Counted from the first letter of the stretch, positions 41,310 through 50,060 are shown. The stretch is DNA of 64,000 nt from Halalkalibacter sp. APA_J-10(15) (GCF_023017105.1 NZ_JALKEV010000001.1:62001-126000), one strand, 5' to 3'. Translations and numbers: made by a program. The notes: generated from the sequence alone by a model not told the origin.

Positions 41310-42256
41310 CCTTGTTTTAAGTTGTTTTTATAAAAATAATCAAGGACATCTTTGTATTCTTGATTAACATCACTAAATTTGGCATAGCTCTTGGCTGTTG
41401 CAAACCATTCTAGTGTGGTTGGTTGTCGTTTTTCCATTGCATTGAGTAAATCCTGATTTGTTAAAGGCTGGACCGTTCCAGTTTCAAAGGAGCGAGCAAT
41501 CGCTAGGTCTACAGCATCTTTTACTAAATATTCAAGGTCAGCACCGGAAAAATGCTCAGTATATTTTGCTACAAGATCTAATTGTAATTCTTGTTGTGGT
41601 TTCCCTGACGTTTTTAAAGTTAGAATTGTTTTTCTTTCTTCTAATGCTGGCGGTGGTAGAAATAGAAGTGAATTAAAGCGTCCAGGGCGCCGAAGTGCGG
41701 GATCTAAATACCAAGGGGTATTGGTTGCCCCGATTACATAGATGCCTTCGTTATTCGATGTTGATCCATCAAGCTCCATTAATAATTGATTGACGAGTAA
41801 ACGTTCATGGTGGGAATGTAGCTTTTGTCGGTTACCGCCTAAAGCATCTAATTCATCAATGAATAGAACACATGGCTTTTTTTGTCTTGCATCCTCAAAG
41901 AATTCATGTAAGTTTTGTTCCGCTTCACCTGACCACTTCGAAAGAATTGATTGTAAATCTAAATGGAGAAAGCGAGCATTAATTTCACCAGCAATTGCTC
42001 GTGCAAGAAAGGTTTTACCACAGCCTGGAGGTCCATAAAATAGTAACCCACCTCCAATTGCTTTACCGTACGCTTTAAAGATTTCTGGTGATTGAATAGG
42101 CATGATAAAATCGATTTTTATTTTTTTCTTTACATCTTCTAATCCACCTACATCGGCAAATGTTATGAGCTTTTGTTCGAACTCGACTATTTTATTTTGT
42201 TCTTGGTTATACGAAATAACTTTTAATTTGTTTTGCGGTTGATTGTCATGATTCAT
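41306..42256 (-). CDS. AAA+ ATPase, FtsH/Cdc48/Vps4-like single module
   Basis: A 316-residue ATPase of the classical AAA clade. VGGLEDVKKKIKIDFIMPIQSPEIF leads to Walker A GPPGCGKT (75-82), Walker B LFIDELDA (131-138) and the second region of homology from 177 to 194 (ATNTPWYLDPALRRPGRF, with two arginine-finger candidates). FSGADLEYLVKDAVDLA is the C-domain sensor-2 helix. Walker A and B are intact, so it should hydrolyse ATP. There is no protease domain or membrane helix. AGGAGG precedes the ATG. It is coupled to the TPR membrane protein. Function unknown: remodelling of a protein at the membrane is inference. Confidence 0.87.
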   Translation of the reverse strand: MNHDNQPQNKLKVISYNQEQNKIVEFEQKLITFADVGGLEDVKKKIKIDFIMPIQSPEIFKAYGKAIGGGLLFYGPPGCGKTFLARAIAGEINARFLHLDLQSILSKWSGEAEQNLHEFFEDARQKKPCVLFIDELDALGGNRQKLHSHHERLLVNQLLMELDGSTSNNEGIYVIGATNTPWYLDPALRRPGRFNSLLFLPPPALEERKTILTLKTSGKPQQELQLDLVAKYTEHFSGADLEYLVKDAVDLAIARSFETGTVQPLTNQDLLNAMEKRQPTTLEWFATAKSYAKFSDVNQEYKDVLDYFYKNNLKQG

Positions 42257-42533
42257 CTCAAGTTCCTCCTATGTCAAAAATAGAATCCTGCACTCCTCTA
42301 TAAGTTATAAGGAACAAGAATATAGTACCTCAAGGCCCTTTTTTTAACAAATAGGAACAAGATAAGCATATGGGATAGAAGAAGATGACTAATGGACTAT
42401 GTGTTAGAAGTTATCTGGATCATATAGTTGAGGTTCATAAGACATTTGCTCTAATTCATTTAAGGATACATGGAACATAATAGAGGAAGGTTTTAAAATG
42501 AAGGACTAATCGCTTATTTTAATTTTTGTAGAC
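42257..42533. other. intergenic stretch upstream of the AAA+ gene
   Basis: No gene was recognised. A 31-codon frame at 42384-42479 has only a weak ribosome site. The AAA+ gene promoter should lie here. The stretch also includes an AT-rich part before the ahpF terminator. Confidence 0.4.
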
Positions 42534-42574
42534 AAAAAGTCCGAAAAGGTCAACTTAACCTTTTCGGACTTTTT
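42534..42574 (-). terminator. intrinsic terminator after ahpF
   Basis: AAAAAGTCCGAAAAGG pairs perfectly with CCTTTTCGGACTTTTT around a 9-base loop; each strand gains a T tract. It lies 15 bases after the ahpF stop and may also stop plus-strand transcripts. Confidence 0.85.
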
Positions 42575-42589
42575 AGTAAGAGCATTTAA

Positions 42590-44119
42590 TTAATTTCGAA
42601 TCAAGTAATCAAATGCACCTAATGATGCATTCGCACCTGAGCCCATTGAAATAATGATTTGATTATAAGGGTTATCTGTACAATCACCAGCAGCGAACAA
42701 GCCCGGTACGGTTGTGCCATTATGCTTATCGATGACAATTTCACCAATACGGTTTCGTTCCACTTCAGAGCCTAACCACTCAGTGTTAGGAACTAGGCCG
42801 ATTTGAACAAATACACCTTGCAATTCGATATGCTTCACTTCTTCTGTATCACGTTCAATATAGGAGATCCCATTGACATTGTCTGTACCAGTAATCTCTT
42901 TTGTTTGAACGTTCTTTAGAACTGTTACGTTCGGAAGGCTGTATAGACGCTTTTGTAGAACCTCGTCTGCTTTCAGCTCGGGCATAAACTCAAGCACTGT
43001 CACATGCTTCACGATACCAGCTAGGTCAATCGCTGCTTCAATACCAGAGTTACCACCACCAATAACGGCAACATCTTTCCCTTCGAATAAAGGTCCATCA
43101 CAATGTGGGCAATATGCGACACCCTTGTTCTTGAACTCTTGTTCCCCAGGAACACCGACGTTACGCCAACGAGCACCTGTTGAAATGATGACAGTCTTAC
43201 TCTTAAGGGTAGCACCATTTTCAAGCTCAAGCTCGAATAAGTCGTTCTTTTCTAGCTTGCTTGCCCGTTGTAGGTTCATAATGTCAATGTCATACTCTTT
43301 CACGTGCTCTTCAAGGCTCGCAGCAAGCTTAGGGCCTTCTGTTTTCTTCACGCTAATGAAATTCTCAATGCTCATCGTATCAAGGACTTGTCCACCGAAG
43401 CGCTCTGCTACAATTCCTGTACGAATGCCTTTACGTGCTGCGTAAATAGCAGCACTTGCGCCAGCAGGACCCCCACCAACAACAAGAACATCAAATGGCT
43501 CCTTGTTAGAAAGCTCAGCTGCATCGACTCCAGATCCCATTTTTGCAAGGATCTCTTCAAGGGTCATACGACCGCCACCGAAGAATTCACCTTCTAGATA
43601 AATCGAAGGAACCGACATGACGTTTTTGCTCTCAACTTCATCCTTGAACGCAGCACCGTCAATCATTGTGTGCGTAATATTTGAGTTAAGAACACTCATC
43701 ATATTCAAAGCTTGGACAACATCTGGGCAGTTATGGCAGCTTAGGCTAACATACGTTTCAAAGTTGTACTCACCTTCGATTTTTTTAATTTGATCAATAA
43801 CACTTTGGTCAACCTTTGGAGGTCTTCCGCCTACCTGTAAGAGTGCAAGCACTAGCGAAGTGAACTCATGTCCTAACGGGATACCAGCAAACGTTACGCC
43901 TGTATCTTCTCCAACACGGTTGACACTGAAGCTTGGTGTTCGCTTTAATTCCGTCTTTGAGACGCTAATTTTCGATGACATGTCAGCTAGCTCTTCTACG
44001 AATGCAAGCATTTCCTTTGATATGTCATCAGATCCTGCACTTACCTTAAGGAGGATATCACCTTCTAATAGTTGAAGGTATTGATCTAACTGTTGCTTAA
44101 TTTCTGCTTCAAGTACCAT
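42590..44119 (-). CDS. ahpF: alkyl hydroperoxide reductase subunit F
   Basis: A 509-residue flavoprotein disulfide reductase that passes electrons from NADH to AhpC. The N-terminal thioredoxin-like domain carries the CHNC centre ([11 protein letters not shown]), then [21 protein letters not shown] is the FAD loop, CPHC ([11 protein letters not shown]) is the catalytic disulfide, [17 protein letters not shown] is the NAD(P)H loop, and [10 protein letters not shown] is the late FAD motif. Length is typical. AAGGGAGA precedes the ATG. It follows ahpC by 13 bases in the same operon. A copy of its last 36 bases lies at 39438. Confidence 0.95.
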   Translation of the reverse strand: MVLEAEIKQQLDQYLQLLEGDILLKVSAGSDDISKEMLAFVEELADMSSKISVSKTELKRTPSFSVNRVGEDTGVTFAGIPLGHEFTSLVLALLQVGGRPPKVDQSVIDQIKKIEGEYNFETYVSLSCHNCPDVVQALNMMSVLNSNITHTMIDGAAFKDEVESKNVMSVPSIYLEGEFFGGGRMTLEEILAKMGSGVDAAELSNKEPFDVLVVGGGPAGASAAIYAARKGIRTGIVAERFGGQVLDTMSIENFISVKKTEGPKLAASLEEHVKEYDIDIMNLQRASKLEKNDLFELELENGATLKSKTVIISTGARWRNVGVPGEQEFKNKGVAYCPHCDGPLFEGKDVAVIGGGNSGIEAAIDLAGIVKHVTVLEFMPELKADEVLQKRLYSLPNVTVLKNVQTKEITGTDNVNGISYIERDTEEVKHIELQGVFVQIGLVPNTEWLGSEVERNRIGEIVIDKHNGTTVPGLFAAGDCTDNPYNQIIISMGSGANASLGAFDYLIRN

Positions 44120-44132
44120 TTAATATTCTCCC

Positions 44133-44696
44133 TTAAATCTTTCCTACTAGGTCAAGGCTTGGCTTAAGTGTTTCAGAGCCTTCTTCCCATTTCGCTGGGC
44201 AAACTTCACCAGGGTTATTACGCACATATTGTGCAGCTTTGATTTTATTAACAAGAATACTTGCGTCACGACCGATACCACCAGCGTTGATTTCAACTGC
44301 TTGAATCACACCATCTGGGTCAATAATGAATGTACCACGATCTGCAAGACCTGCTTCTTCATCTAGGACCTCGAAGTTACGAGAGATCTTTTGAGAAGGA
44401 TCCCCAATCATGGTGTAAGTAATTTTGCCAATGGCTTCTGAGCTATCATGCCAAGCTTTATGTGTAAAGTGCGTATCTGTTGATACAGAGTATACTTCTA
44501 CACCAAGCTCTTTTAATGCTGCATATTCGTTTTGAAGATCCTCAAGCTCAGTTGGGCATACGAAAGTGAAATCTGCAGGATAGAAGCAGAAAATACTCCA
44601 TTGTCCTTTTAAATCCTCGTTTGTGACATCAATAAAGTCACCATTTTTGTAAGCTTTTGCATTGAAAGGTTGTACTTCAGTTCCGATTAAAGACAT
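44133..44696 (-). CDS. ahpC: alkyl hydroperoxide reductase subunit C (peroxiredoxin)
   Basis: A 187-residue 2-Cys peroxiredoxin. The peroxidatic Cys is in [18 protein letters not shown] (near residue 47) and the resolving Cys in [12 protein letters not shown] (near 166). It reduces H2O2 and organic hydroperoxides and is recharged by AhpF. AGGAGG precedes the ATG. The upstream region has a PerR-like box and a possible TTGACA promoter, so induction by peroxide is expected. Confidence 0.96.
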   Translation of the reverse strand: MSLIGTEVQPFNAKAYKNGDFIDVTNEDLKGQWSIFCFYPADFTFVCPTELEDLQNEYAALKELGVEVYSVSTDTHFTHKAWHDSSEAIGKITYTMIGDPSQKISRNFEVLDEEAGLADRGTFIIDPDGVIQAVEINAGGIGRDASILVNKIKAAQYVRNNPGEVCPAKWEEGSETLKPSLDLVGKI

Positions 44697-44758
44697 GTTA
44701 ACATCTTCCTCCTAATGAATAATGATTGAAAGAATTACTAACTAAACGATTTGTTTAG

Positions 44759-44773
44759 TAATAATAATTCTAA
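44759..44773. promoter_or_regulatory. PerR-like box upstream of ahpC
   Basis: On the minus strand the site reads TTAGAATTATTATTA, which agrees with the PerR consensus TTATAATNATTATAA at 13 of 15 positions. A likely promoter (TTGACA near 44808, GTTAAA 17 bases on) precedes it. A separate dyad, ACTAAAC with GTTTAGT, lies at 44740-44758 nearer the gene. Confidence 0.6.
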
Positions 44774-45098
44774 TTATGAACAGTTTAACAAATAGTATAG
44801 GTTCTTTGTCAAGTAATAACCTATTAGATTCATGTTAGGGCAGACCGTATGACATAATCATGTTCATAAAACGATTTAAAGAATGCAGTTAAAGGGAGTG
44901 CGTTATGAAGGATGTAACAACTTGCGCAAGTGAGAAATGCCTTACCTGTAGCTATATACTTTTGTGACAGTCATTAGTGTTCTACAAATCATGACACGTT
45001 ATACGTCAATTTTATAAATGTGACGATAATGTGTCAACTGATCAATGGTTTTTCTGAAGCGTTTGCATTAAAGGGGGAATCACGTAGTAAGTGATCAT
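44774..45098. other. gene-poor stretch upstream of ahpC
   Basis: Besides the ahpC promoter, I see only a 20-codon Cys-rich frame at 44905-44967 (MKDVTTCASEKCLTCSYILL) with an AAAGGGA site, and two TGAC-type dyads near 44995-45012 and 45022-45037. None is strong enough to call a gene. Confidence 0.35.
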
Positions 45099-45099
45099 G

Positions 45100-45143
45100 A
45101 AAAGAGAGATGTTCCATTCGTGTAATGGGAGCATCTCTTTTTC
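45100..45143. terminator. bidirectional terminator-like hairpin
   Basis: AAAGAGAGATG with CATCTCTTTTT, extended by TTCCATT with AATGGGA, forms a strong hairpin with T tracts. It lies beside the ohr remnant and is probably its surviving terminator. Confidence 0.7.
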
Positions 45144-45170
45144 TCATTGAATACATGATAAATGATAATT

Positions 45171-45349
45171 TTATTTGGCTATAGCCGATAATTCAACCTT
45201 AACATTTCCAGCTATAGCGCGTGAGTAAGGACATACCTGGTGAGCGGATGAAACTAATTCTTCTGCTTCCTCTTGCGAAACACCGTCGATTTCCACTTTT
45301 AAGGAAGAGGAGATCGTGCAGTTGAAGCGAATTTTGCAAAAATTTCTTA
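45171..45349 (-). pseudogene. truncated ohr/OsmC gene
   Basis: Only the C-terminal third remains. The minus-strand frame reads LKVEIDGVSQEEAEELVSSA, then HQVCPYSRAIAGNVKVELSA and a stop. HQVCPYS with RxxxGN is the resolving-Cys motif of Ohr-type organic hydroperoxide reductases. The frame has a stop at its upstream end and there is no start codon or N-terminal domain with the first Cys, so it cannot make an active enzyme. Confidence 0.8.
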
Positions 45350-45421
45350 GTTAGTTGCAACACAACTTGGAAATCGATGATAAAAAGAATGATCGTTTGT
45401 CAATTAACATCTGTGACTATG

Positions 45422-46296
45422 TTACTCTTCGCTTAATGTATAGTTCACTCTTCCCACTAGATGGGTCGTTTCTTCTCGAACTAGTTGAAGGTATTCGATA
45501 AATTCTTCTCTATTATCCTCTGGGCTTTCAAATTGTCCTAATTGGCCCCACATCATTTGGACGGCGGACATGTTATCGTACAACTGAATGTCGAGTAAAG
45601 ACTGCGGACCAGGAATTAGGGTAGTTGGTGAACCTACTTTTTTGAATTCTTCTAACAAGATTGGGAGTGCTTCATGGTCATATAGCTCATGATTTGCAAT
45701 GGTATCAAGCTCATTTAAAGCTGGTGCAATTAAATAGACGATTTGAATCATGGCGCGCTCTAAATTTGTCGCATCGTCCCAAGTACGATATTCATTAGGA
45801 TCTGTTCCTAAAAGCTGCGCGGGAGGGTTATTAATAAAGAAGTGATAGGCTTCTTCTATTAATTCTTCCTCAAGCTTGTAAGCCTCTGCCGCTAATATGT
45901 CGATCATCGTATCATTATAATTCGTAATATGAATCACATTCTCGTCGTAACTACTAATGATGCTTCTGATGGGGTTGTCGTCTAGTTGAAAATAGATTCG
46001 GCCATCTTCATCGATAAATTCGTCAACGATTTCAAATTCAGTATGAACGTAAGGAATATTTCCTTCATCATTAAATGGAGATTCAATTTGCATTGTTGGA
46101 ATGTGGAAGTCTCCTCGTATTTTTTTTTTTGTATGACTTCACTATGAATATGATCGTCAAGTGCTGGTTCATCCTCTTCGTATTTAGTTACTGAGGACGC
46201 GTCACTCTCTTCCGTTTCTTCGAGTTGTTCCTGTTGTACCCCTCCACTACATGCGATTAAAGAGCACGTTAAAGCTATAATGATGATTTTTTTCAT
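45422..46296 (-). pseudogene. lipoprotein gene interrupted by a frameshift at an A11 tract
   Basis: The first part, from ATG 46296 (AAGGGTGG upstream), encodes a lipoprotein signal ending LIACSGG and an acidic stretch up to EVIQKKK. At 46120-46130 the coding strand has eleven As. In the next frame the protein continues IRGDFHIPTMQIESPFN and stays open for more than 220 residues to the stop at 45422. Twelve or nine As would join the two parts into one protein of about 290 residues. Causes could be a sequencing error, a real null allele, or slippage-based on/off control. A start at 46093 (ATG before QIESPFN) would make only the downstream part. I do not recognise the family. Confidence 0.7.
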
Positions 46297-46399
46297 AGAA
46301 AATCCACCCTTCATGATTAAAATAGATTGAATATAAAAGAGCTATTCATGATTTTACCTCTCTGTGAATAAGGTTAGTTAAAAACAGAGGGTGATATGA

Positions 46400-47020
46400 A
46401 TGCTAAGCTGGCTCCCTTTATCATTTATGATTGTCGAGAAAACAATTGGAGAAAATCAGTCGATATTCTATCCGCAGGCGATGGCGATGACTGATCACTT
46501 GTGGCAACAATCGATGAATGAACGAATTGCCCATGAAGCTGAAAGGATGAAACAGCAGCAGGTAGGTGATACACCTTCAACCGTTGTCGAGATGATCGGT
46601 CGATTTGAATTGAAAAACAATCAACGTGAGGTACTTAGCCTATCCCTGTCAAATTACACGTATCATGAAAAAGCTGCACATGGTATGACACTGATGCAAT
46701 CATTGACGTTTGACCTTGAGAGCAAGCAATTATGTCAGCTACACGATTTATTTAAGCCAGGGAGTAACTATGTTGATAGGCTATCAGAATTAATTGCTCT
46801 GCAAATAAAGGAGCGGGATATCCCTCTTCTTGATGGATTTTCTGGCATTCAGCCGGATCAAGACTTTTACATGGCTGATAAGTCGTTAGTCATTTATTTC
46901 CAGTTGTATGAAATTAGCCCTTATGTAGTGGGATTTCCGATGTTTCCGATTTCTGTATTTGATCTACAAGATATCATGAATGAACAGGGCGCACTTGGCA
47001 GAATGGCAGTTAATCAATGA
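46400..47020 (+). CDS. DUF3298-type (RsiV-like C-terminal) protein
   Basis: A 206-residue protein whose YPQ region near the start and middle part (TYHEKAAHGMTLMQSLTFDLESKQLCQLHDLFKPGSNY, in two pieces around the strand break) resemble the DUF3298 domain seen at the C-terminus of RsiV and PdaC. It lacks an obvious signal peptide or membrane helix beyond the first hydrophobic ten residues (MLSWLPLSFMIV), so its location is uncertain. GAGGGTG precedes ATG 46400. It is divergent from the lipoprotein gene. In RsiV this domain binds lysozyme, but that cannot be assumed here. Confidence 0.68.
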   Translation: MLSWLPLSFMIVEKTIGENQSIFYPQAMAMTDHLWQQSMNERIAHEAERMKQQQVGDTPSTVVEMIGRFELKNNQREVLSLSLSNYTYHEKAAHGMTLMQSLTFDLESKQLCQLHDLFKPGSNYVDRLSELIALQIKERDIPLLDGFSGIQPDQDFYMADKSLVIYFQLYEISPYVVGFPMFPISVFDLQDIMNEQGALGRMAVNQ

Positions 47021-47029
47021 TCTGAATAA

Positions 47030-47118
47030 GAGGCTGTTCCAAAGGGCACTGAAAACGTTTGGTTTTTAACTTTTTAGTACCCTTGGTTCAATGTTCTAGT
47101 TGAAGAAGGAACAACCTC
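47030..47118. repeat. 89-base hairpin element with near-perfect terminal inverted repeats
   Basis: The ends are GAGGCTGTTCC (47030-47040) and GGAACAACCTC (47108-47118), complementary at 10 of 11 bases. Inside is a hairpin with GGGCACTGAAAACGTT and AACTTTTTAGTACCC, the same core as repeat copies A and B. It lies between two convergent genes and may also stop their transcripts. It looks like a short, non-coding mobile element of the MITE type. Confidence 0.65.
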
Positions 47119-47133
47119 TTGAACCGTTTATAG

Positions 47134-48711
47134 CTATCTAATAAAAGATTCAATCTCTTCATAGAGATCTTCTGCCGTTTCAAAGCCTGTTAACGTTAAT
47201 ATGTCTTCATCATAATCATCGATGATAGTTGGATCGGCTCCATAATCGAGCAAGAGTAAAGTCGTTTCATAGTCTTCGAGTTCCATTGCAAAATAAAGAG
47301 GTGTTGTCCCCATAGCCATTAAATTAGGATTAGCGTCATTCTCCAATAATAATTCTGTCATTTCTAAGTATTCATATTGAATGGAGTAGACGAGTGGAGA
47401 GACATCATAATCATTAAGCATATTGACATCAGCGCCATACTCAATTAATTTTCTAACGGCGATTTCGTTTTCGTAAAAAATGGCTGTTTGTAATGGGCGG
47501 TCTGGGCTGCTTTGCGAATTAGGGTCAGCACCGGCATCAAGTAGTATATAGAACGCTGTTGGTGAGTCGAATTGGATGGCGTACTGTAAAGCTGTATACC
47601 CAAAGTCATCCGTCTCTTCCAAATCGGCTCCATCGTTTATAAGCGTCTCTAATAATTTATAATCACTCATTAGAATAGGATCGAATAAGTCAGTTCGATC
47701 GTATTCGTACTCTTCTTCAGAAGTCTCTTCATATTGTTCATCCTCTTCGACCGTCGATATAGCTGGTTGTGAAGAAGTTCCAGGATCACGATCAACCTCT
47801 ACTCCTTCATCAACTGAACTAGATAATTGGTCTCCGTATACAAAGGATGATACGGTTAAGCCAATTGGAATGAGCATGAGAATGAGCGCGTAAATCCCAA
47901 AGCAAATCGCTAGCCCAGAAATAATTGGCCCATTTCGCTGTTCATACACATAGCCGTCTGTTGTCCCTGAGAACAAGGCGATGGACTGAATTCTTTTAGG
48001 TGTTAATGGATGGCTTGAGAAGATTTCACTAAGCCATACGGCAACATGGGACTCCGTCTCAATCTGTTGACGGTAAGCAACGGTATTGACATCTTTGAAG
48101 AGGATTTTCCCGACACCAAGTATCGTTAGAGCACGTTTAGCCGCTTCAGGATTTTGAATGATGTAAGTCGCTTCACGATCACATGTGTACTCACACGCAC
48201 GACTATAGGCTTGAGACAAAATAGGGATGAGTCTAGCAGGTGTGACCAGGATGCTTTTCCAGACGTGATGATGCTTAATATGGGCTAGTTCATGAGCAAT
48301 GATAAAGTCTAGCTCCTCTTCATTCTGTTGACGTGCTAATTCAAAGGCTTCAGAATATATAACAACCATGTTATTGCCCCAAAAGCGTGTAGCAAATGCG
48401 TTTAAGATCCCCATGGATTCAATGACAAACATATCTGGTACTCTCTTAATATTCATTTCTTGACAGTAATGTACAAGCTTTTGATGAATGTCTGGAAATT
48501 GGGATTCGGTTATTTTTACCCCATTTCCTTTAATGAAGCCTAAAGATATAAAGTTATAAAAAGTAAGTAAAAAGAAAATAGCGAGTAAAATAGCGACTCC
48601 AAGCAATTGTGTCAGAATAAGGATGAACAAATACACAATCATGCTAAAGATGATACTTAAAATGAAATAAATCGTTTCCTTTTCAGCTTTTATTTCGGTC
48701 TGATTCAACAT
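47134..48711 (-). CDS. M48 family metalloprotease with C-terminal ankyrin repeats
   Basis: A 525-residue membrane protease. Two hydrophobic helices lie near 14-55. The zinc site is HELAH at 140-144 with the third ligand Glu near 174 (SRACEYTCDREA). A further pair of helices lies near 262-290. An acidic linker (about 298-340) leads to five ankyrin repeats (about 345-510, such as YGADVNMLNDYDVSPLVYSI). HtpX-type relatives cut damaged membrane proteins. ATG 48711 has GGAG 5 bases upstream; the frame is open to 48759. The ankyrin fusion is unusual and suggests target binding. Confidence 0.85.
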   Translation of the reverse strand: MLNQTEIKAEKETIYFILSIIFSMIVYLFILILTQLLGVAILLAIFFLLTFYNFISLGFIKGNGVKITESQFPDIHQKLVHYCQEMNIKRVPDMFVIESMGILNAFATRFWGNNMVVIYSEAFELARQQNEEELDFIIAHELAHIKHHHVWKSILVTPARLIPILSQAYSRACEYTCDREATYIIQNPEAAKRALTILGVGKILFKDVNTVAYRQQIETESHVAVWLSEIFSSHPLTPKRIQSIALFSGTTDGYVYEQRNGPIISGLAICFGIYALILMLIPIGLTVSSFVYGDQLSSSVDEGVEVDRDPGTSSQPAISTVEEDEQYEETSEEEYEYDRTDLFDPILMSDYKLLETLINDGADLEETDDFGYTALQYAIQFDSPTAFYILLDAGADPNSQSSPDRPLQTAIFYENEIAVRKLIEYGADVNMLNDYDVSPLVYSIQYEYLEMTELLLENDANPNLMAMGTTPLYFAMELEDYETTLLLLDYGADPTIIDDYDEDILTLTGFETAEDLYEEIESFIR

Positions 48712-48996
48712 GTCCACTCCATTCAAATATTTCATTGTTATGAAACTTTTACCAGTCATTATTTTACAGAGAGAATAATCATACGTATATAGTGCGACCT
48801 TACTTAATAAATGGTTGAATAAGTAAAAATCAGTTTCTGTCTGCTTGAGGATGGGAATAAAGTAGGGAGAATGAATGTGATAAAAGATGGATACCGCCTA
48901 GAAAGAAGAAATCAACTTTTTCAATCATCTCCGTAGACTGTGCATGGCGTTTTGGACGTGATAAACTAAATGGAAGTATAAACTCGGAGGAAAAGG

Positions 48997-49830
48997 ATGC
49001 GAATTTTTCGAATTCTAAATAATAATGCGATCGTTGTCATCGATGGTTCGCGTGAGAAGATCGTGATGGGAAAAGGCATTGCCTTTCAGAAAAAGAATAA
49101 TGATATTGTCCCAAATCATAAAATTGAAAAAGTTTTCGTTCTACATGAGCAGTCGTCAGAAAAATTCCAGGAGCTATTAAAGACGTTACCAGAGGCTCAT
49201 ATTGAGCTTGCCGAACGGATTATTAGCTATGCAGAGGGGCATTTACAAGCACCGTTAAATGATCATATTCATATTGCTTTAACAGATCATTTATCATTTG
49301 CCTTAGAAAGGATCGAGCAAGGCTTTGCGATTCAAAATAAATTAACAAATGAAATAAAATTTCTATATAAAAAAGAATTTGAAATTGGACTATGGGCAAA
49401 GGAGGAAATTAAACGACAGTTACAAGTTGATATCCCACTTGATGAGGTTGCCCATATTGCACTGCACATTCATACAGCTAAGATGGATAGTCGGTCGATG
49501 AATGAATCATTACAAACGGCTACGATTTTACGTGATTTTATTGAACAGGTACAACAAGTAGCAGGAGTAACAATCGAAGAAACAAGTATTAATTATCAGC
49601 GCCTCATTACTCATTTGCGCTTTGCATTAAATCGTATACAAAAGGGAAGTGAGATTGAACCTATAGATGAAGAAATGCTCGCTTTAATTCAGAAAAAATA
49701 TGAAAAGTCTTATTTTTATTCAAGTGAGGTCATCAAATACTTAAATCAAGAGTATGAACTGAATTTTCCACCAGCAGAGGTTGCTTACATTGCTTTGCAT
49801 ATTCAAAGGCTCATTCGGAGTGACTCTTAA
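48997..49830 (+). CDS. sacT: BglG/SacT family transcription antiterminator
   Basis: A 277-residue antiterminator. Residues 1-55 are the CAT RNA-binding domain (MRIFRILNNNAIVVIDGSREKIVMGKGIAF in two parts), followed by PRD1 (about 65-170, with His in LNDHIHIALTDHLSFAL and HIALHIHT) and PRD2 (about 175-277, with His in LITHLRFALNRI and ALHIQRL). When the PTS carries sugar, the protein binds the RAT element at 49895 and stops terminator formation. GGAGG precedes the ATG. The choice between SacT and LicT names rests on the sucrose genes that follow. Confidence 0.9.
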   Translation: MRIFRILNNNAIVVIDGSREKIVMGKGIAFQKKNNDIVPNHKIEKVFVLHEQSSEKFQELLKTLPEAHIELAERIISYAEGHLQAPLNDHIHIALTDHLSFALERIEQGFAIQNKLTNEIKFLYKKEFEIGLWAKEEIKRQLQVDIPLDEVAHIALHIHTAKMDSRSMNESLQTATILRDFIEQVQQVAGVTIEETSINYQRLITHLRFALNRIQKGSEIEPIDEEMLALIQKKYEKSYFYSSEVIKYLNQEYELNFPPAEVAYIALHIQRLIRSDS

Positions 49831-49838
49831 CGAGGTGG

Positions 49839-49867
49839 TTGACGTCGCTTTTATTCTATTGTAGAAT
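49839..49867 (+). promoter_or_regulatory. sigma-A promoter of the sucrose operon
   Basis: TTGACG at 49839-49844 and TAGAAT at 49862-49867 with a 17-base spacer. Transcription should start near 49874, before the RAT element. Confidence 0.7.
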
Positions 49868-49894
49868 AGTTTTCAATTATCCAAACTTCATATT

Positions 49895-49925
49895 GGGGAT
49901 TGTGACTGGTGATGCAGGCAAGACC
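49895..49925 (+). promoter_or_regulatory. RAT (ribonucleic antiterminator) element
   Basis: The 31-base stretch begins GGGGATTGTGACTGG and ends GCAGGCAAGACC. These halves match the SacY/SacT/LicT target family, in which GGATTGTTACTG is paired with GCAGGCAAAACC. It overlaps the left arm of the terminator that follows, as the mechanism requires. Confidence 0.88.
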
Positions 49926-50009
49926 TAGAATACGTAAGTGACAGAGTGGCTTACAGAATTACGCTACTCGTCTGTCCTTTTTATGTATTTTAGGTCTTGT
50001 CTTTTTTTG
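49920..50009 (+). terminator. conditional terminator of the sucrose operon
   Basis: The arms AAGACCTAGAATAC (49920-49933) and GTATTTTAGGTCTT (49985-49998) pair, with one mismatch, and a run of seven Ts follows. The left arm overlaps the RAT element, so binding of SacT prevents folding of this hairpin and allows sacP to be transcribed. Confidence 0.88.
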
Positions 50010-50060
50010 TTTGGAATTAAAAATCTAGTGTAAAAAGAGAATAATAGGGGGAGTGATCGT

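Noticed and set aside
39552-42256. Integrative mobile element with its own integrase
   Set aside because: Although flanked by copies of the ahpF 3' end, the segment has no integrase, recombinase or replication gene, so I call it only a cassette between direct repeats.
42384-42479. 31-codon frame before the AAA+ gene, opposite strand
   Set aside because: The ribosome site is weak and the peptide has no recognisable feature.
44905-44967. 20-codon Cys-rich frame upstream of ahpC
   Set aside because: It has a moderate ribosome site, but chance frames of this length are common and no relative or operon context supports it.
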